Below, piece by piece: positions 43,577 through 52,473 of a DNA stretch of 64,000 bases. The position numbers were made by a program, and so were the translations under genes. Below the pieces are notes generated by a model. The model did not search any database and was not told the origin of the DNA. It saw only the letters and a list, made by a program, of their open reading frames with translations. Every line of letters starts with the position of its first letter. The first letter of the stretch is position 1. The DNA comes from Negadavirga shengliensis (GTDB lineage Bacteria > Bacteroidota > Bacteroidia > Cytophagales > Cyclobacteriaceae): contig NZ_JBHSJJ010000004.1 of assembly GCF_042652345.1 (NCBI RefSeq), positions 310,001-374,000 on the forward strand, in the 5' to 3' direction.

Positions 43577-44467
43577 ATGCCTAAATTAGCCGCATTTCCC
43601 AAAGCTTTTATGCAGGCGCTCTGCAAAGACGGCAGCATGAAAGTGGAGGAGTGGATCCGACTTGCCGGTAACCTGGATATCGAAGGACTTGAATGGTATG
43701 CCGGATTCCTTGAAATGGAAGACAAAAACAACTGGGACAGGTTCAGGAAGATGGTAGAGGATACAGGTAAAGAGATTCCCATGATGTGCTGTTCCCCGGA
43801 TTTTACACATCCTGAGCAAGCTTTTCGGAATAAGGAAATTGAGAAACAAAAGCATTGGATAGACATGACCCATGCCCTGGGCGGAAAGTATTGCCGCGTG
43901 CTGAGTGGCCAGAAACGCCCTGAATTAGGTATAGACGAAGGGGTAAAATTGGCAGCCGATTCCATTATGGCCTGTATTCCTTATGCAGAAGAAAGAGGCA
44001 TCACGCTGATTCTTGAAAACCACTATAAGGATGATTTTTGGGAATATCCTGAATTTGCCCAAAAGATGGATGTTTTCTGTAAACTGGTAGACAGTATCGA
44101 ACACCCTAATTTCGGAGTGAACTATGATCCCAGCAATACCTTTTTAGCGGGAGAAGATCCTTTGGAATTGTTAAAAAAAGTGTCCTCCAGGGTGGTTACC
44201 ATGCATGCCAGTGACCGTTATTTAAAATACGGCACCATAGAGGACCTTCGAAAAGAGGAGGGAGGAGCTGTAGGCTATGCCAAAATACTTAGTCATGGAG
44301 AGATCGGGAAAGGCTTAAATGATTACGATGCCATTTTTACAGAACTGAAAAACGTAGGCTTTGATAGCTGGATCAGCATAGAGGACGGCGTAGACGGTAT
44401 GGACCAGTTGGAAAGAAGTATCGCCTATTTAAGGGGAAAATTGGCTAAGTATTGGCCTTCCCATTAA
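43577..44467 (+). CDS. Sugar phosphate isomerase/epimerase (xylose-isomerase-like TIM barrel)
   Basis: The 296-residue protein is an AP-endonuclease-2-type TIM barrel with metal ligands in LILENHYKDD (Glu), NYDPSN (Asp), VTMHASDR (His) and WISIEDGVDG (Glu). Family members isomerise or epimerise keto-sugars or break inositol-type rings. No phosphate-binding motif is evident, so the substrate may be unphosphorylated. It follows the SDR gene and precedes the lactonase gene in the same direction. There is no kinase or transporter gene in this cluster. Confidence 0.9.
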   Translation: MPKLAAFPKAFMQALCKDGSMKVEEWIRLAGNLDIEGLEWYAGFLEMEDKNNWDRFRKMVEDTGKEIPMMCCSPDFTHPEQAFRNKEIEKQKHWIDMTHALGGKYCRVLSGQKRPELGIDEGVKLAADSIMACIPYAEERGITLILENHYKDDFWEYPEFAQKMDVFCKLVDSIEHPNFGVNYDPSNTFLAGEDPLELLKKVSSRVVTMHASDRYLKYGTIEDLRKEEGGAVGYAKILSHGEIGKGLNDYDAIFTELKNVGFDSWISIEDGVDGMDQLERSIAYLRGKLAKYWPSH

Positions 44468-44571
44468 TTAATTCCAAAGACCAAAGCCCAGTTGAAGACC
44501 GGGGCGCATGCTTTGGCATTCACACTGGTTTTTTTTATTTTGAATTTTCTTTCATTCCAAAACATATATAC

Positions 44572-45444
44572 ATGGAAGCTTCATTATTATATCCTTCAAA
44601 ATGTATTTTGGCCGAAGGACCATATTGGCATGCTAAATGGAACAGTTTTTTGTGGGTGGACATTGAGAAAGGAACTTTGTATCGTTACGACTGGGCAAAA
44701 AAGAAGGTCAAAACTTGGGATTTCCCGCACCGTCTTAGCTTGGTTTTGGAAGGAAAAGGAGACGGACTCATTTTAGCATTGGACGCAAGGTTGGCGCGGT
44801 TTGACCCTGACACGGAAAACTTAACGTGGTTGGTGGATATTGAAACGGAAAAACCTTTAAACAGGTGCAATGACGGTGCTTGTGATGCGTCAGGAAGACT
44901 TTGGGTGGGAACCATGAGTACCCAATTTGATAAAAATGCCGGGGCTTTATATTGTGTGGATACTGATTTTACCCTCACTAAAAAAGTGGCATCCGTAACC
45001 ATTTCAAATGGTATCGCATGGTCATTGGATCATAAGACCATGTACTATATCGATACACCTACCAAAAGTGTACAGGCTTTTGGGTATGAGGTAAAAACCG
45101 GGGATATTTCATATATTAAAGAAGCCATCACTATCCCTGAAGGAATGGGATCTCCGGATGGTATGTGTCTGGATGAGAAGGGTCATTTGTGGATTGCCCA
45201 TTATGGCGGATCAGGTGTCTATTGCTGGGATCCTGGTTCCGGCAAGTTGTTGGATAAAATTGAAGTTCCCGCACCCCATGTTACTTCCTGTGCTTTTGGC
45301 GGGTCTGAGGGGAACCAATTGTTGATTACCACTGCAAGGGAAAACATGATAGATGCGCAGTTGGAAGAGTTTCCCGACAGTGGTTCTGTTTTTGCTGTTC
45401 CCATGCCGGTTAAAGGAAGCCCGGTTTACGGTTGTGCATTTTGA
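44572..45444 (+). CDS. SMP-30/gluconolactonase-like cytosolic protein
   Basis: The protein of about 290 residues is an SMP-30 propeller: LAEGPYWHA holds the metal-binding Glu, NRCNDGACDASGRLWVGTM and SPDGMCLDEKGHLWIAHY are conserved blades. Starting from ATG 44572 it has no signal peptide, unlike the lipoprotein at 37893. The open frame extends back to 44452, but the extra 40 residues look non-coding and overlap the isomerase gene, so I prefer 44572. It would open a sugar lactone in the cytoplasm and completes the cluster. Confidence 0.92.
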   Translation: MEASLLYPSKCILAEGPYWHAKWNSFLWVDIEKGTLYRYDWAKKKVKTWDFPHRLSLVLEGKGDGLILALDARLARFDPDTENLTWLVDIETEKPLNRCNDGACDASGRLWVGTMSTQFDKNAGALYCVDTDFTLTKKVASVTISNGIAWSLDHKTMYYIDTPTKSVQAFGYEVKTGDISYIKEAITIPEGMGSPDGMCLDEKGHLWIAHYGGSGVYCWDPGSGKLLDKIEVPAPHVTSCAFGGSEGNQLLITTARENMIDAQLEEFPDSGSVFAVPMPVKGSPVYGCAF

Positions 45445-45510
45445 TACTTTTTTATAGGATTGTTCAGGGGTATTGGAGTCAGTTTTAGCTTATTTTTTAT
45501 TGCGTTTTTT

Positions 45511-45518
45511 TATTTTTG
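45511..45518 (+). promoter_or_regulatory. Possible -7 element (TAnnTTTG) before the YihY gene
   Basis: TATTTTTG at 45511-45518 matches the Bacteroidota -7 consensus exactly. No clear TTTG -33 element lies at the right distance. It is 65 bp before the ATG at 45583. Confidence 0.3.
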
Positions 45519-45582
45519 AGAATTTCGGCATATTTGGGAATGATAAATGGTAAATATTGAATTTGCCCATCTCATTTTTACT

Positions 45583-46536
45583 ATGATACGGAAGAAAATC
45601 AATAAACTTAAAAATTATACTGTTTTTCAAATATTAATGGACAGTGTAAAGGATTTTGGCAGGAGTGATTCCATGACTTTTGCAGCTTCCACCGCTTTTT
45701 ATACCATTTTTAGCCTCCCGGCTTTTTTAATAATTGTGATGAATATAGCTGCCGCATTCTATAGCGAAAACACCGTAAGGGAGGAATTACTGGTTCAGGC
45801 AAGTGAATTAATAGGGGAGGACAGCGCCAAAACTTTGGATGACATTATGCGGAATGTGTCCATCGATGCCCGGGCTACCATTGCCAAAGTGATAGGGATA
45901 GGCGTGTTGATTTTCAGCGCTACCACCGTCTTTGTGAGTCTTCAAAACAGCATCAATCATATCTGGCATATCAAACCCAAGCCGGAAAAAGGATTGATTA
46001 AGTTTGGCATAAACAGGTTGTTGAGTTTCTCGATGGTAGCTTCTATTGGCTTTTTATTGTTGGTTTCGCTTTTAGCAGATGCTTTTATCATGATTATGCT
46101 CAATTATTTCTCCGACCTGTTTGAGGGAAACACGCTGTACTTCGCCTCTGTTATCAATTTCTTTTTTACCCAGGCATTGTTGGTTTTGATTTTTGGGCTA
46201 ATGTATAAAATTCTTCCCGATGCCAAAGTAAAATGGAAAGATGTGTGGTTAGGGGCTTTTGTGACGATGGTTTTGTTTGCATTGGGTAAATACCTCATCG
46301 GGATCTATATGGGAAATGCTGATGTCGGCACTTATTATGGTACTGCGGGTTCATTGGTCATCGTGTTGGTATGGGTATATTATTCTGTTGTGATTTTTCT
46401 CTTTGGCGCACAGGTCACTTATTTTATTGCGGAAAAGGTCGGCGGAAGCGTAATCCCATTGAAACAGGCCGTTAAAGTAGAAGTGGTAGAAGTGGAAATG
46501 GAGGAAGATGGCCGCAAGAAAGAAACCAGGATCTAA
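45583..46536 (+). CDS. YihY/virulence factor BrkB-family membrane protein
   Basis: The protein of 317 residues (from ATG 45583) has six predicted membrane spans and the family marks MTFAASTAFYTIFSLPAF near the N terminus and LPDAKVKWKDVWLGA in the loop. YihY proteins lie in the inner membrane; their job is uncertain, although they were once mistaken for ribonuclease BN. The open frame continues to 45547, but the preceding 12 residues look unrelated. A hydrophilic, acidic tail of about 25 residues ends the protein. Confidence 0.92.
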   Translation: MIRKKINKLKNYTVFQILMDSVKDFGRSDSMTFAASTAFYTIFSLPAFLIIVMNIAAAFYSENTVREELLVQASELIGEDSAKTLDDIMRNVSIDARATIAKVIGIGVLIFSATTVFVSLQNSINHIWHIKPKPEKGLIKFGINRLLSFSMVASIGFLLLVSLLADAFIMIMLNYFSDLFEGNTLYFASVINFFFTQALLVLIFGLMYKILPDAKVKWKDVWLGAFVTMVLFALGKYLIGIYMGNADVGTYYGTAGSLVIVLVWVYYSVVIFLFGAQVTYFIAEKVGGSVIPLKQAVKVEVVEVEMEEDGRKKETRI

Positions 46537-46557
46537 ACAAGTTGATTTGAAATGAAA

Positions 46558-47325
46558 TCAAACCGCAAAACCGCCATCGGACGTGAATACAGCTCCTGTA
46601 GTATAGCTGGAAGCTTTGGAGGCCAAAAAGAGGGCCATGGCTCCTATTTCACCCTCTTCTCCGATCCGTTTTAAAGGAAGATCAGATAAAAATTTTTCTT
46701 TGATTTTTTCATTGGACCACAGGGCTTCGCTGAACCGGGTCTTGATAAGTCCCGGGCAGATTGCATTTACCCGGATGCTGTATTCCCCCCATTCTTTGGC
46801 GAACACTTTGGTAAGGGAAAGCAGCGCTGATTTGCTGACGCTGTACAGTCCAAGACCGCGTTCCGGTGAGATGGCCCCTATCGAACTGATATTGATGATG
46901 GAAGCGTTTGAAGATTGGCGAAGGTACGGAAAACTCAGTTTGGATAACTCATAGGGCGCTTTCAGATTTACATCCAAAATTTTATCAAATGCTCCCATAT
47001 CTGTTTCCTGTATCGGCCCGAAAACAGGACTTGCAGCTGCATTGTTAACCAGAATATCGATTTGTCCGTATTTTTCAACGGTCTGCTTAACCAACACCTG
47101 CCTTTCCTCCTGATATCCTATATTACAGGCCACACCTGCCACCTCGTAACCTTTGTCCCGGAGTTTGTTGGCCGCTTCCATCAAATAATCCTCTTTCCTG
47201 CCGTTGATCACTACCTTGGCTCCTGCTGCTGCGAAAAAATGCGCAATTGAAAAACCTATACCTCTGCTGGCCCCGGTGATAATGGCCACTTTATCTTGAA
47301 GTGAAAATAAAGAACTTAAATCCAT
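46558..47325 (-). CDS. Short-chain dehydrogenase/reductase
   Basis: The 255-residue SDR shows TGASRGIGFSI, NNAAASPV and the catalytic set in INISSIGAISPER...LYSVSKSALLS, and ends in TGAVFTSDGGFAV as in FabG-like enzymes. It acts on a ketone or hydroxy group with NAD(P)H. No neighbour tells its substrate. It converges on the YihY gene with a 21 bp gap. Confidence 0.93.
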   Translation of the reverse strand: MDLSSLFSLQDKVAIITGASRGIGFSIAHFFAAAGAKVVINGRKEDYLMEAANKLRDKGYEVAGVACNIGYQEERQVLVKQTVEKYGQIDILVNNAAASPVFGPIQETDMGAFDKILDVNLKAPYELSKLSFPYLRQSSNASIINISSIGAISPERGLGLYSVSKSALLSLTKVFAKEWGEYSIRVNAICPGLIKTRFSEALWSNEKIKEKFLSDLPLKRIGEEGEIGAMALFLASKASSYTTGAVFTSDGGFAV

Positions 47326-47470
47326 GCTTTTGTAAAATGGTTAAATGTGGTTTAATTGTTGGCGATTTAATTTGATACTAATTTATATTTTTATACGGTA
47401 TAACGGCGACAACCTGGCAAATAATTTAAAAAATATTCCTACAGCGGCATTCCAGTATACAATATAGAAA

Positions 47471-47499
47471 AAGGCCCCGGAATCAAATCCCAAGGCCTT
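47471..47499 (-). terminator. Terminator for the small membrane protein gene
   Basis: Read on the minus strand, AAGGCC and GGCCTT close a hairpin with a 17-base loop region, followed by TTTTTC. It begins about 30 bp after the stop at 47530. Confidence 0.65.
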
Positions 47500-47529
47500 C
47501 CATTTCGATCCGCTCAACAATTCACTCCA

Positions 47530-47766
47530 CTACCTGATTTCTTTGTTTTCATCACTTTCTTCACGTGGATGTTTTTCAGGATTGTCCGTATGCTCACCGC
47601 CGGTGGCGGGATCAAATTCCGATACTTCTTTTTTTAGGACCTCTTCGGCCGAAACCTCCTGAGATACACTGACTTTATCTTTCTTTTTGTTAAAAATTTT
47701 TTTGAATAGAAGAAGCAGGGCAATGGCAATACCGACAATGATTAACGCGCCTATGATAAGATCCAT
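47530..47766 (-). CDS. Small single-span membrane protein
   Basis: This 78-residue protein has one hydrophobic helix (about 3-21) followed by a basic patch (KKIFNKKKDK) and an acidic, Ser/Glu-rich tail that is likely disordered. I know no function for it. It has its own terminator and no partner within 200 bp. Confidence 0.65.
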   Translation of the reverse strand: MDLIIGALIIVGIAIALLLLFKKIFNKKKDKVSVSQEVSAEEVLKKEVSEFDPATGGEHTDNPEKHPREESDENKEIR

Positions 47767-48003
47767 GATGTCAATGTTTTATGTTGAACAAAAATTCAGC
47801 TTTTTAGCTTAGTGCAATAAAAATGCCTGAAATGGTATACAAAGGATTTTTTATGCCAATTTGGCCGGCTTCCCGCGAAAACCCACACCGAAAACGCTGT
47901 AGCATTTGGCCATAATGTCCAAGGGCCTCAACTTTGGGTACTTTACTCACACCCCGTTATACCGGGTTAGTTTTCGGATTTTATTCTTATAGAGGGAAGG
48001 CTT

Positions 48004-48708
48004 CTAAAATAATTTCCCCTGCACAGGTTGGTACCTGACGTTTTGTTGGGAGCCTTTAAGGATTTCAAAAAACAATTTCAGGAACCCGTTTTTCCAGCTT
48101 TCAGCACTTATTTTGATGTCCTTAGGTTCATAGTGGACAGTACCTTGCAGCCAACAATTGCCGATGAGCATACTCCAGAGCGTATAAAATGTAGCTTCTG
48201 CCTGTAGATCGGGACGCATACTCCCATCCTTTATCCCCTGGGAAATTATTTTGATGCCTATTTTGGCCACGTCGTGGTGGCTGTCCAAAAGCTTTTTAAA
48301 ATATTGGCTTTCCAGTACCAACCCATTCATGTTTTTCCTTTCACTTTCGTCATTATAGGGTTCCAACATCCCCAAAAAATAAAGTATGGCCTCATGGTAT
48401 ACCTTTTTATCTTTGGTGAATGATAAAAAAGCTTCCACCAGATCTGCGATAATTTCAATTCCTTTTTTGTCTTTGTTTTTGTTGTAGGCCTTATTAAACA
48501 GGTCCTTTAGTTCTTCAAAGCCTTTTTTGGCAACAGCCATGTACAGATCTTCCTTACTTTTAAAATAAAAATAGACCAGGCCTTTGCTGATTTTCGCTTG
48601 TTTGGCTACGTCTTCTACCTTCGTGTAATGAAAGCCTTTTCCGCCGAAAAGCTTAACAGCAGCTTCCAGTATTTTTTTTTCTTTTTGTTGTCGTTCGTAG
48701 ACTCCCAT
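48004..48708 (-). CDS. TetR-family transcriptional regulator
   Basis: The 234-residue protein has an N-terminal TetR HTH: KLFGGKGFHYTKVEDVAKQAKISKGLVYFYFKSKEDLYMA at about 18-57 contains the recognition helix. The C-terminal ligand-binding part is divergent. It lies 68 bp after the tyrS stop, with a stable hairpin in between, and it may control the acyl or efflux genes elsewhere because no neighbour is an obvious target. Confidence 0.9.
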   Translation of the reverse strand: MGVYERQQKEKKILEAAVKLFGGKGFHYTKVEDVAKQAKISKGLVYFYFKSKEDLYMAVAKKGFEELKDLFNKAYNKNKDKKGIEIIADLVEAFLSFTKDKKVYHEAILYFLGMLEPYNDESERKNMNGLVLESQYFKKLLDSHHDVAKIGIKIISQGIKDGSMRPDLQAEATFYTLWSMLIGNCWLQGTVHYEPKDIKISAESWKNGFLKLFFEILKGSQQNVRYQPVQGKLF

Positions 48709-48746
48709 ATACTGATCAAACGCGAAAGAGAGGTTGGTTGAAGGGA

Positions 48747-48774
48747 CAGGGGCTGATTATTGTTCCAGCCCCTG
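48747..48774 (-). terminator. Strong hairpin between tyrS and the TetR gene
   Basis: CAGGGGCTG (48747-48755) and CAGCCCCTG (48766-48774) pair perfectly over 9 bp with a 10-base loop, directly after the tyrS stop. The T-run on the minus strand is weak (TCCCTTC), so it may only partly terminate, with the better T-run on the plus strand. Confidence 0.6.
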
Positions 48775-48776
48775 CT

Positions 48777-50066
48777 TTATTTTATTCTAACAATATAATA
48801 ATTCTTTTTGCCTTTTTGGATCAAGAGGTACCTGTTTTGTAGCAAAGGGAAGTCCAAGGCCGATTGTGGATCACTGATTTTTATTTTGTTGATGCCCACA
48901 CCCCCGCCTATAACCATTTTCCTGGCTTCACCTTTGGAAGGAAAGATTTTATGATCGTAATCAAGGAGGTCCAAAACATTATCAAGCTTCTTAAAATCGG
49001 AATGTTCCATCTCGATCACAGGTACACCATCAAAGACCTGAAGAAAAGTTCTCTCATCCAGAGAGGAGAGGTCCTCGAGGGAAGATTTTCCAAAAAGGAT
49101 AGAAGAGGCCTTTTCGGCTATTTCATAATCAGCCTCACTGTGCACCAAAATGGTGATCTCTTTGGCGATTTCTTTTTGAAGGACCCTGAGGTGGGGAGCG
49201 TCCTGGTGCGATTTTTCCAGTTCCTCTATGGTGTTTCTGTCTAGTGTGGTAAAGATACGGATGTACTTGGAAGCGTCTTCGTCCGATACATTAAGCCAAA
49301 ACTGGTAGAAAGCATAAGGAGAGGTTTTTTCGGGGTCAAGCCAGACGCTTCCGCTCTCTGTTTTCCCGAATTTGCTGCCATCCGCTTTTGTGATCAGGGG
49401 TACGGTCAGGGCGTGGGCTTCTCCATTTGCCATTTTACGGATCAGTTCGGTTCCCGTTACGATATTGCCCCATTGGTCAGACCCACCCAGCTGTATGCTA
49501 CAGTCGCTGTTTTTCCATAAGTGATAAAAATCGTATCCCTGTATGAGTTGGTAAGAAAACTCTGTGAACGAGAGGCCGCTGCCTTCTTCCAGCCTTCTTT
49601 TAACCGAGTCCTTTGCCATCATATAGTTGACAGTGATGTGCTTGCCCACATCCCTGATAAAATCAAGGAAGGAAAACTTCGCCATCCAATCGTAATTATT
49701 GACCAGTTCGGCTTTATTGGGTGAGTCTGCAGCAAAATCCAGGAATTTTTCCAGCTGATTTTTGATACAATTGATGTTTTTCTCCAGAGTAGCCCTGTCC
49801 AAAAGGTTTCTTTCGGCGGACTTAAAGGAAGGATCGCCGATCATGCCGGTGGCACCCCCAATCAGGGCAAAGGGTTTATGGCCGGCTCTTTGAAAATGCA
49901 GCAGCGTCATTACCCCTACCAGATGGCCTATATGAAGAGAGTCCGCAGTAGGGTCGAAACCTAGATAAGCGGCTTTAATGCCTTTATTGAGGTGTGCCTC
50001 CAATCCAGGTGTCATGTCTTGCAACATGCCCCGCCATCTAAGTTCGTCTATAAAATTATTTGTCAT
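48777..50066 (-). CDS. tyrS: Tyrosyl-tRNA synthetase
   Basis: This 429-residue class I synthetase charges tRNA-Tyr. The HIGH motif is SLHIGHLVG (residues 45-48), the KMSKS-type motif is KFGKTESG, and the QLGGSDQWGNI block is diagnostic. An S4-like RNA-binding end (KARKMV-like, then GVGINKIKI) completes it. The open frame extends to 50210, but the first 48 residues are not TyrRS-like; ATG 50066 gives the standard MTNNFIDELRWRGML start. This is an essential single-copy gene. A stable hairpin follows its stop. Confidence 0.97.
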   Translation of the reverse strand: MTNNFIDELRWRGMLQDMTPGLEAHLNKGIKAAYLGFDPTADSLHIGHLVGVMTLLHFQRAGHKPFALIGGATGMIGDPSFKSAERNLLDRATLEKNINCIKNQLEKFLDFAADSPNKAELVNNYDWMAKFSFLDFIRDVGKHITVNYMMAKDSVKRRLEEGSGLSFTEFSYQLIQGYDFYHLWKNSDCSIQLGGSDQWGNIVTGTELIRKMANGEAHALTVPLITKADGSKFGKTESGSVWLDPEKTSPYAFYQFWLNVSDEDASKYIRIFTTLDRNTIEELEKSHQDAPHLRVLQKEIAKEITILVHSEADYEIAEKASSILFGKSSLEDLSSLDERTFLQVFDGVPVIEMEHSDFKKLDNVLDLLDYDHKIFPSKGEARKMVIGGGVGINKIKISDPQSALDFPLLQNRYLLIQKGKKNYYIVRIK

Positions 50067-50293
50067 GATCAGGTTCTTTTCAATGAGTCCGCAAATATAA
50101 GTTTTCAAACAGAAGGAAGGAAAGAAAGCAGGGATAATGGTTAGGTTGTTGGGCATTTTTTTATGATTGCCGGAGGGAGAAAAGGGGACAATAAAGGTTT
50201 TTTTCTCCAAAAAAGCCCCCGAAACTTATTGCGGGCAGAAATCCTTAACTAAATTTAAATATTGTATGAAAGTTAATTGAATACCGGTAAACA

Positions 50294-50983
50294 TTGAAGA
50301 AAATACTGCTTATAGAGGATGACCCCGTCTTGAACAGAAATATCAAGGAAGCACTGCTGGATGAAGGATGCATGGTGGAACCTGTGTATGACGGGCTTTT
50401 GGCGGAAAAAATGCTGAATAAAAACAATTATGACTGTGTGATTCTGGACATCAACCTTCCCGGTAAAAACGGCTATGATGTTTGCCGGGATTTCAGGAGA
50501 TCAAACCAAGTGACTCCGGTCCTTATGCTCACCGCATTTGATGAGCTGGATGACAAAGTGAAGGGTTATGAATGTGGAGCGGATGATTACCTTACCAAAC
50601 CTTTTTATATGAAGGAGTTGATCCTTAAAATCAAATCCCTCATGAAGAGGACGGAAGCCCAAAACCAGACGGGACCTGTCCAGGATCTTATGGTGGTGTC
50701 AGATATTACCGTTCGGCTTTCAAAAAAAGAAGTCAGCAGACAGGGAAAGGAAATATCTCTTACCCCCAGGGAATACCAGATTCTTTTGCGTCTGTTAATG
50801 GCTGACGGGGAATTGGTAACCAAGCGTGAACTGATCAAGGAGATATGGGGTAAATATATCGACACCAATACCAATACGGTAGAAGTATACATCAACTTTC
50901 TCCGCAACAAAATCGACAAACCCTTCGGTAAGGGATCCATTAAAACAAAAATAGGATATGGTTATTATTTTGAGGACAGCTGA
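50294..50983 (+). CDS. OmpR-family response regulator
   Basis: The 229-residue protein has a receiver domain (LIEDDP acid pair, phospho-acceptor D52 in ILDINLPG, T81, K103 in YLTKPF) and a winged HTH output domain (SLTPREYQILLRLL and a wing ending KIGYGYYFE). The start is TTG at 50294, the only codon that gives the normal MKKILLIEDD beginning. The histidine kinase gene starts 53 bp later. The porin-like gene after that is a likely target. Confidence 0.95.
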   Translation: MKKILLIEDDPVLNRNIKEALLDEGCMVEPVYDGLLAEKMLNKNNYDCVILDINLPGKNGYDVCRDFRRSNQVTPVLMLTAFDELDDKVKGYECGADDYLTKPFYMKELILKIKSLMKRTEAQNQTGPVQDLMVVSDITVRLSKKEVSRQGKEISLTPREYQILLRLLMADGELVTKRELIKEIWGKYIDTNTNTVEVYINFLRNKIDKPFGKGSIKTKIGYGYYFEDS

Positions 50984-51036
50984 CCCATTGCCGTTTCCCG
51001 TTAGAAAGGATTAGGAGATACGTTTTATTGGGTTAC

Positions 51037-52407
51037 ATGAGTATTAGAAAAAAAATATTGATTTATTTTTCCGCCACAGTCATCCTGTTGACGGGTTTGT
51101 CCCTCGTATTTATTTACACGCTTTTTGCGGAGTACCGCGAAGAGGAATTTCAGCAGCGTCAGAAAGAAAAAATCACAACGACTTTTAATTTCCTGACTGA
51201 AACACAAAGAATGGACAGTGATATCCTGCAATCCCTTGAAGAGGTAACCATACAGAAAATCTATGATGAAAAGCTTCTTATATTTGATGGCGACAAACAG
51301 TTGATCTATGAAAGCATCGATGATACGGAAATAGACAATCCAGAAGAAATCCTCAAGATGTTGTCCTCCGAAAACAATTGGATAGAAACAAAGGACGGAT
51401 TGTATGATGTAGTAGGGATCTATTTCCAGTCTGAGAGGAAATCCTACTATGGCATCAGTAAAGCTTATGATGCTTTTGGGTACACAAAGTTGGACTTTCT
51501 CCGGAAAGTTCTCGTTTTCACATTTTTATTGATAACTGTGATTGTCATTTTTGTTTCAATTTACCTTTCGCGAAAGATTTCCAAACCCATAATGGAAATT
51601 ACCCGGAAAATCAGGAATTATAACTTCGAAAGCGAAAACAGCCCTATTGAAATTGAGGAGTCTGAAAATGAAATAGGAATTCTCGCAAGCAGGTTCAATG
51701 AACTGATGAAACGGATGAAAGAGGCTTTTTCCTTCCAGAAACACGCCATCCACCACATTTCCCATGAGCTGAAGACCCCGATTTCGGTGCTGGTATCCAA
51801 TTTTGAGAAAATTGAAAATGAAACTGATTTTGATACCGTTAAAAAGCATATCGCCAATCAAAAAGAAGACACCAAAAGCCTGAGTGAAATCATCAATGCC
51901 CTGCTTGAAATCTCCAAAGCCGAAACCGGAAGCCAGGTTCTGAAAGACCGTATCAGGATGGACGAACTGATATTTGATATCGCAGATGAATTGCAGGCCA
52001 TCGCGCCGGATTTTAATTTTTTTATAAGTTACGCTCATATAGAGGACGACGAAAGTAACCTGACCATCTCCGGAAACCAAAGATTGATGAGATCGGCCGT
52101 TACCAATCTGATGATGAACTGCATACTTTACAGTGAGGAGAAAAACGCAACAATCAATATCCGTTCGCTGGCGGGCAAAATCCAGGTGGAATTCATCAAC
52201 AGAGGCGAAACCATAAGTGACAAAGAAGAACAGTACCTTTTCCAACATTTTTTCAGGGGAACAAACAGCAAGGGTAAAAAAGGCTTTGGCCTGGGCTTGA
52301 TTTTTATTTATAAAATCATGCAGATTCATCAAGGGGACATCTGCTACAAAAAGAAGGGGAAGGACACCAATATTTTTAGCATTTCGGTTCCTTTAAGCGG
52401 ATTTTAA
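51037..52407 (+). CDS. Sensor histidine kinase
   Basis: The protein has a first membrane span (about 8-29), an extracytoplasmic sensor of about 130 residues, a second span (about 158-176), a HAMP linker, the phospho-acceptor HISHELKTP (H243 from ATG 51037) and a HATPase domain with FGLGLIFIYKIM. The N-box region is degenerate (NLMMNCILY) compared with the usual NLLxNAxKY. ATG 51037 is preferred to the TTG at 51028. It works with the regulator at 50294. Confidence 0.94.
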   Translation: MSIRKKILIYFSATVILLTGLSLVFIYTLFAEYREEEFQQRQKEKITTTFNFLTETQRMDSDILQSLEEVTIQKIYDEKLLIFDGDKQLIYESIDDTEIDNPEEILKMLSSENNWIETKDGLYDVVGIYFQSERKSYYGISKAYDAFGYTKLDFLRKVLVFTFLLITVIVIFVSIYLSRKISKPIMEITRKIRNYNFESENSPIEIEESENEIGILASRFNELMKRMKEAFSFQKHAIHHISHELKTPISVLVSNFEKIENETDFDTVKKHIANQKEDTKSLSEIINALLEISKAETGSQVLKDRIRMDELIFDIADELQAIAPDFNFFISYAHIEDDESNLTISGNQRLMRSAVTNLMMNCILYSEEKNATINIRSLAGKIQVEFINRGETISDKEEQYLFQHFFRGTNSKGKKGFGLGLIFIYKIMQIHQGDICYKKKGKDTNIFSISVPLSGF

Positions 52408-52473
52408 TCCTCTTTAAGCCTTTTTTAAGGTCGTATTAAGCAGTTTTGAAACTGATTTCAAAACTAAAATGCG

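Noticed and set aside
44452..44571. Longer start of the cytosolic SMP-30 gene
   Set aside because: These 40 codons overlap the isomerase gene and are Phe-rich without family similarity.
50067..50210. Longer start of tyrS
   Set aside because: The extra 48 residues are not found in TyrRS and the usual N terminus begins exactly at ATG 50066.
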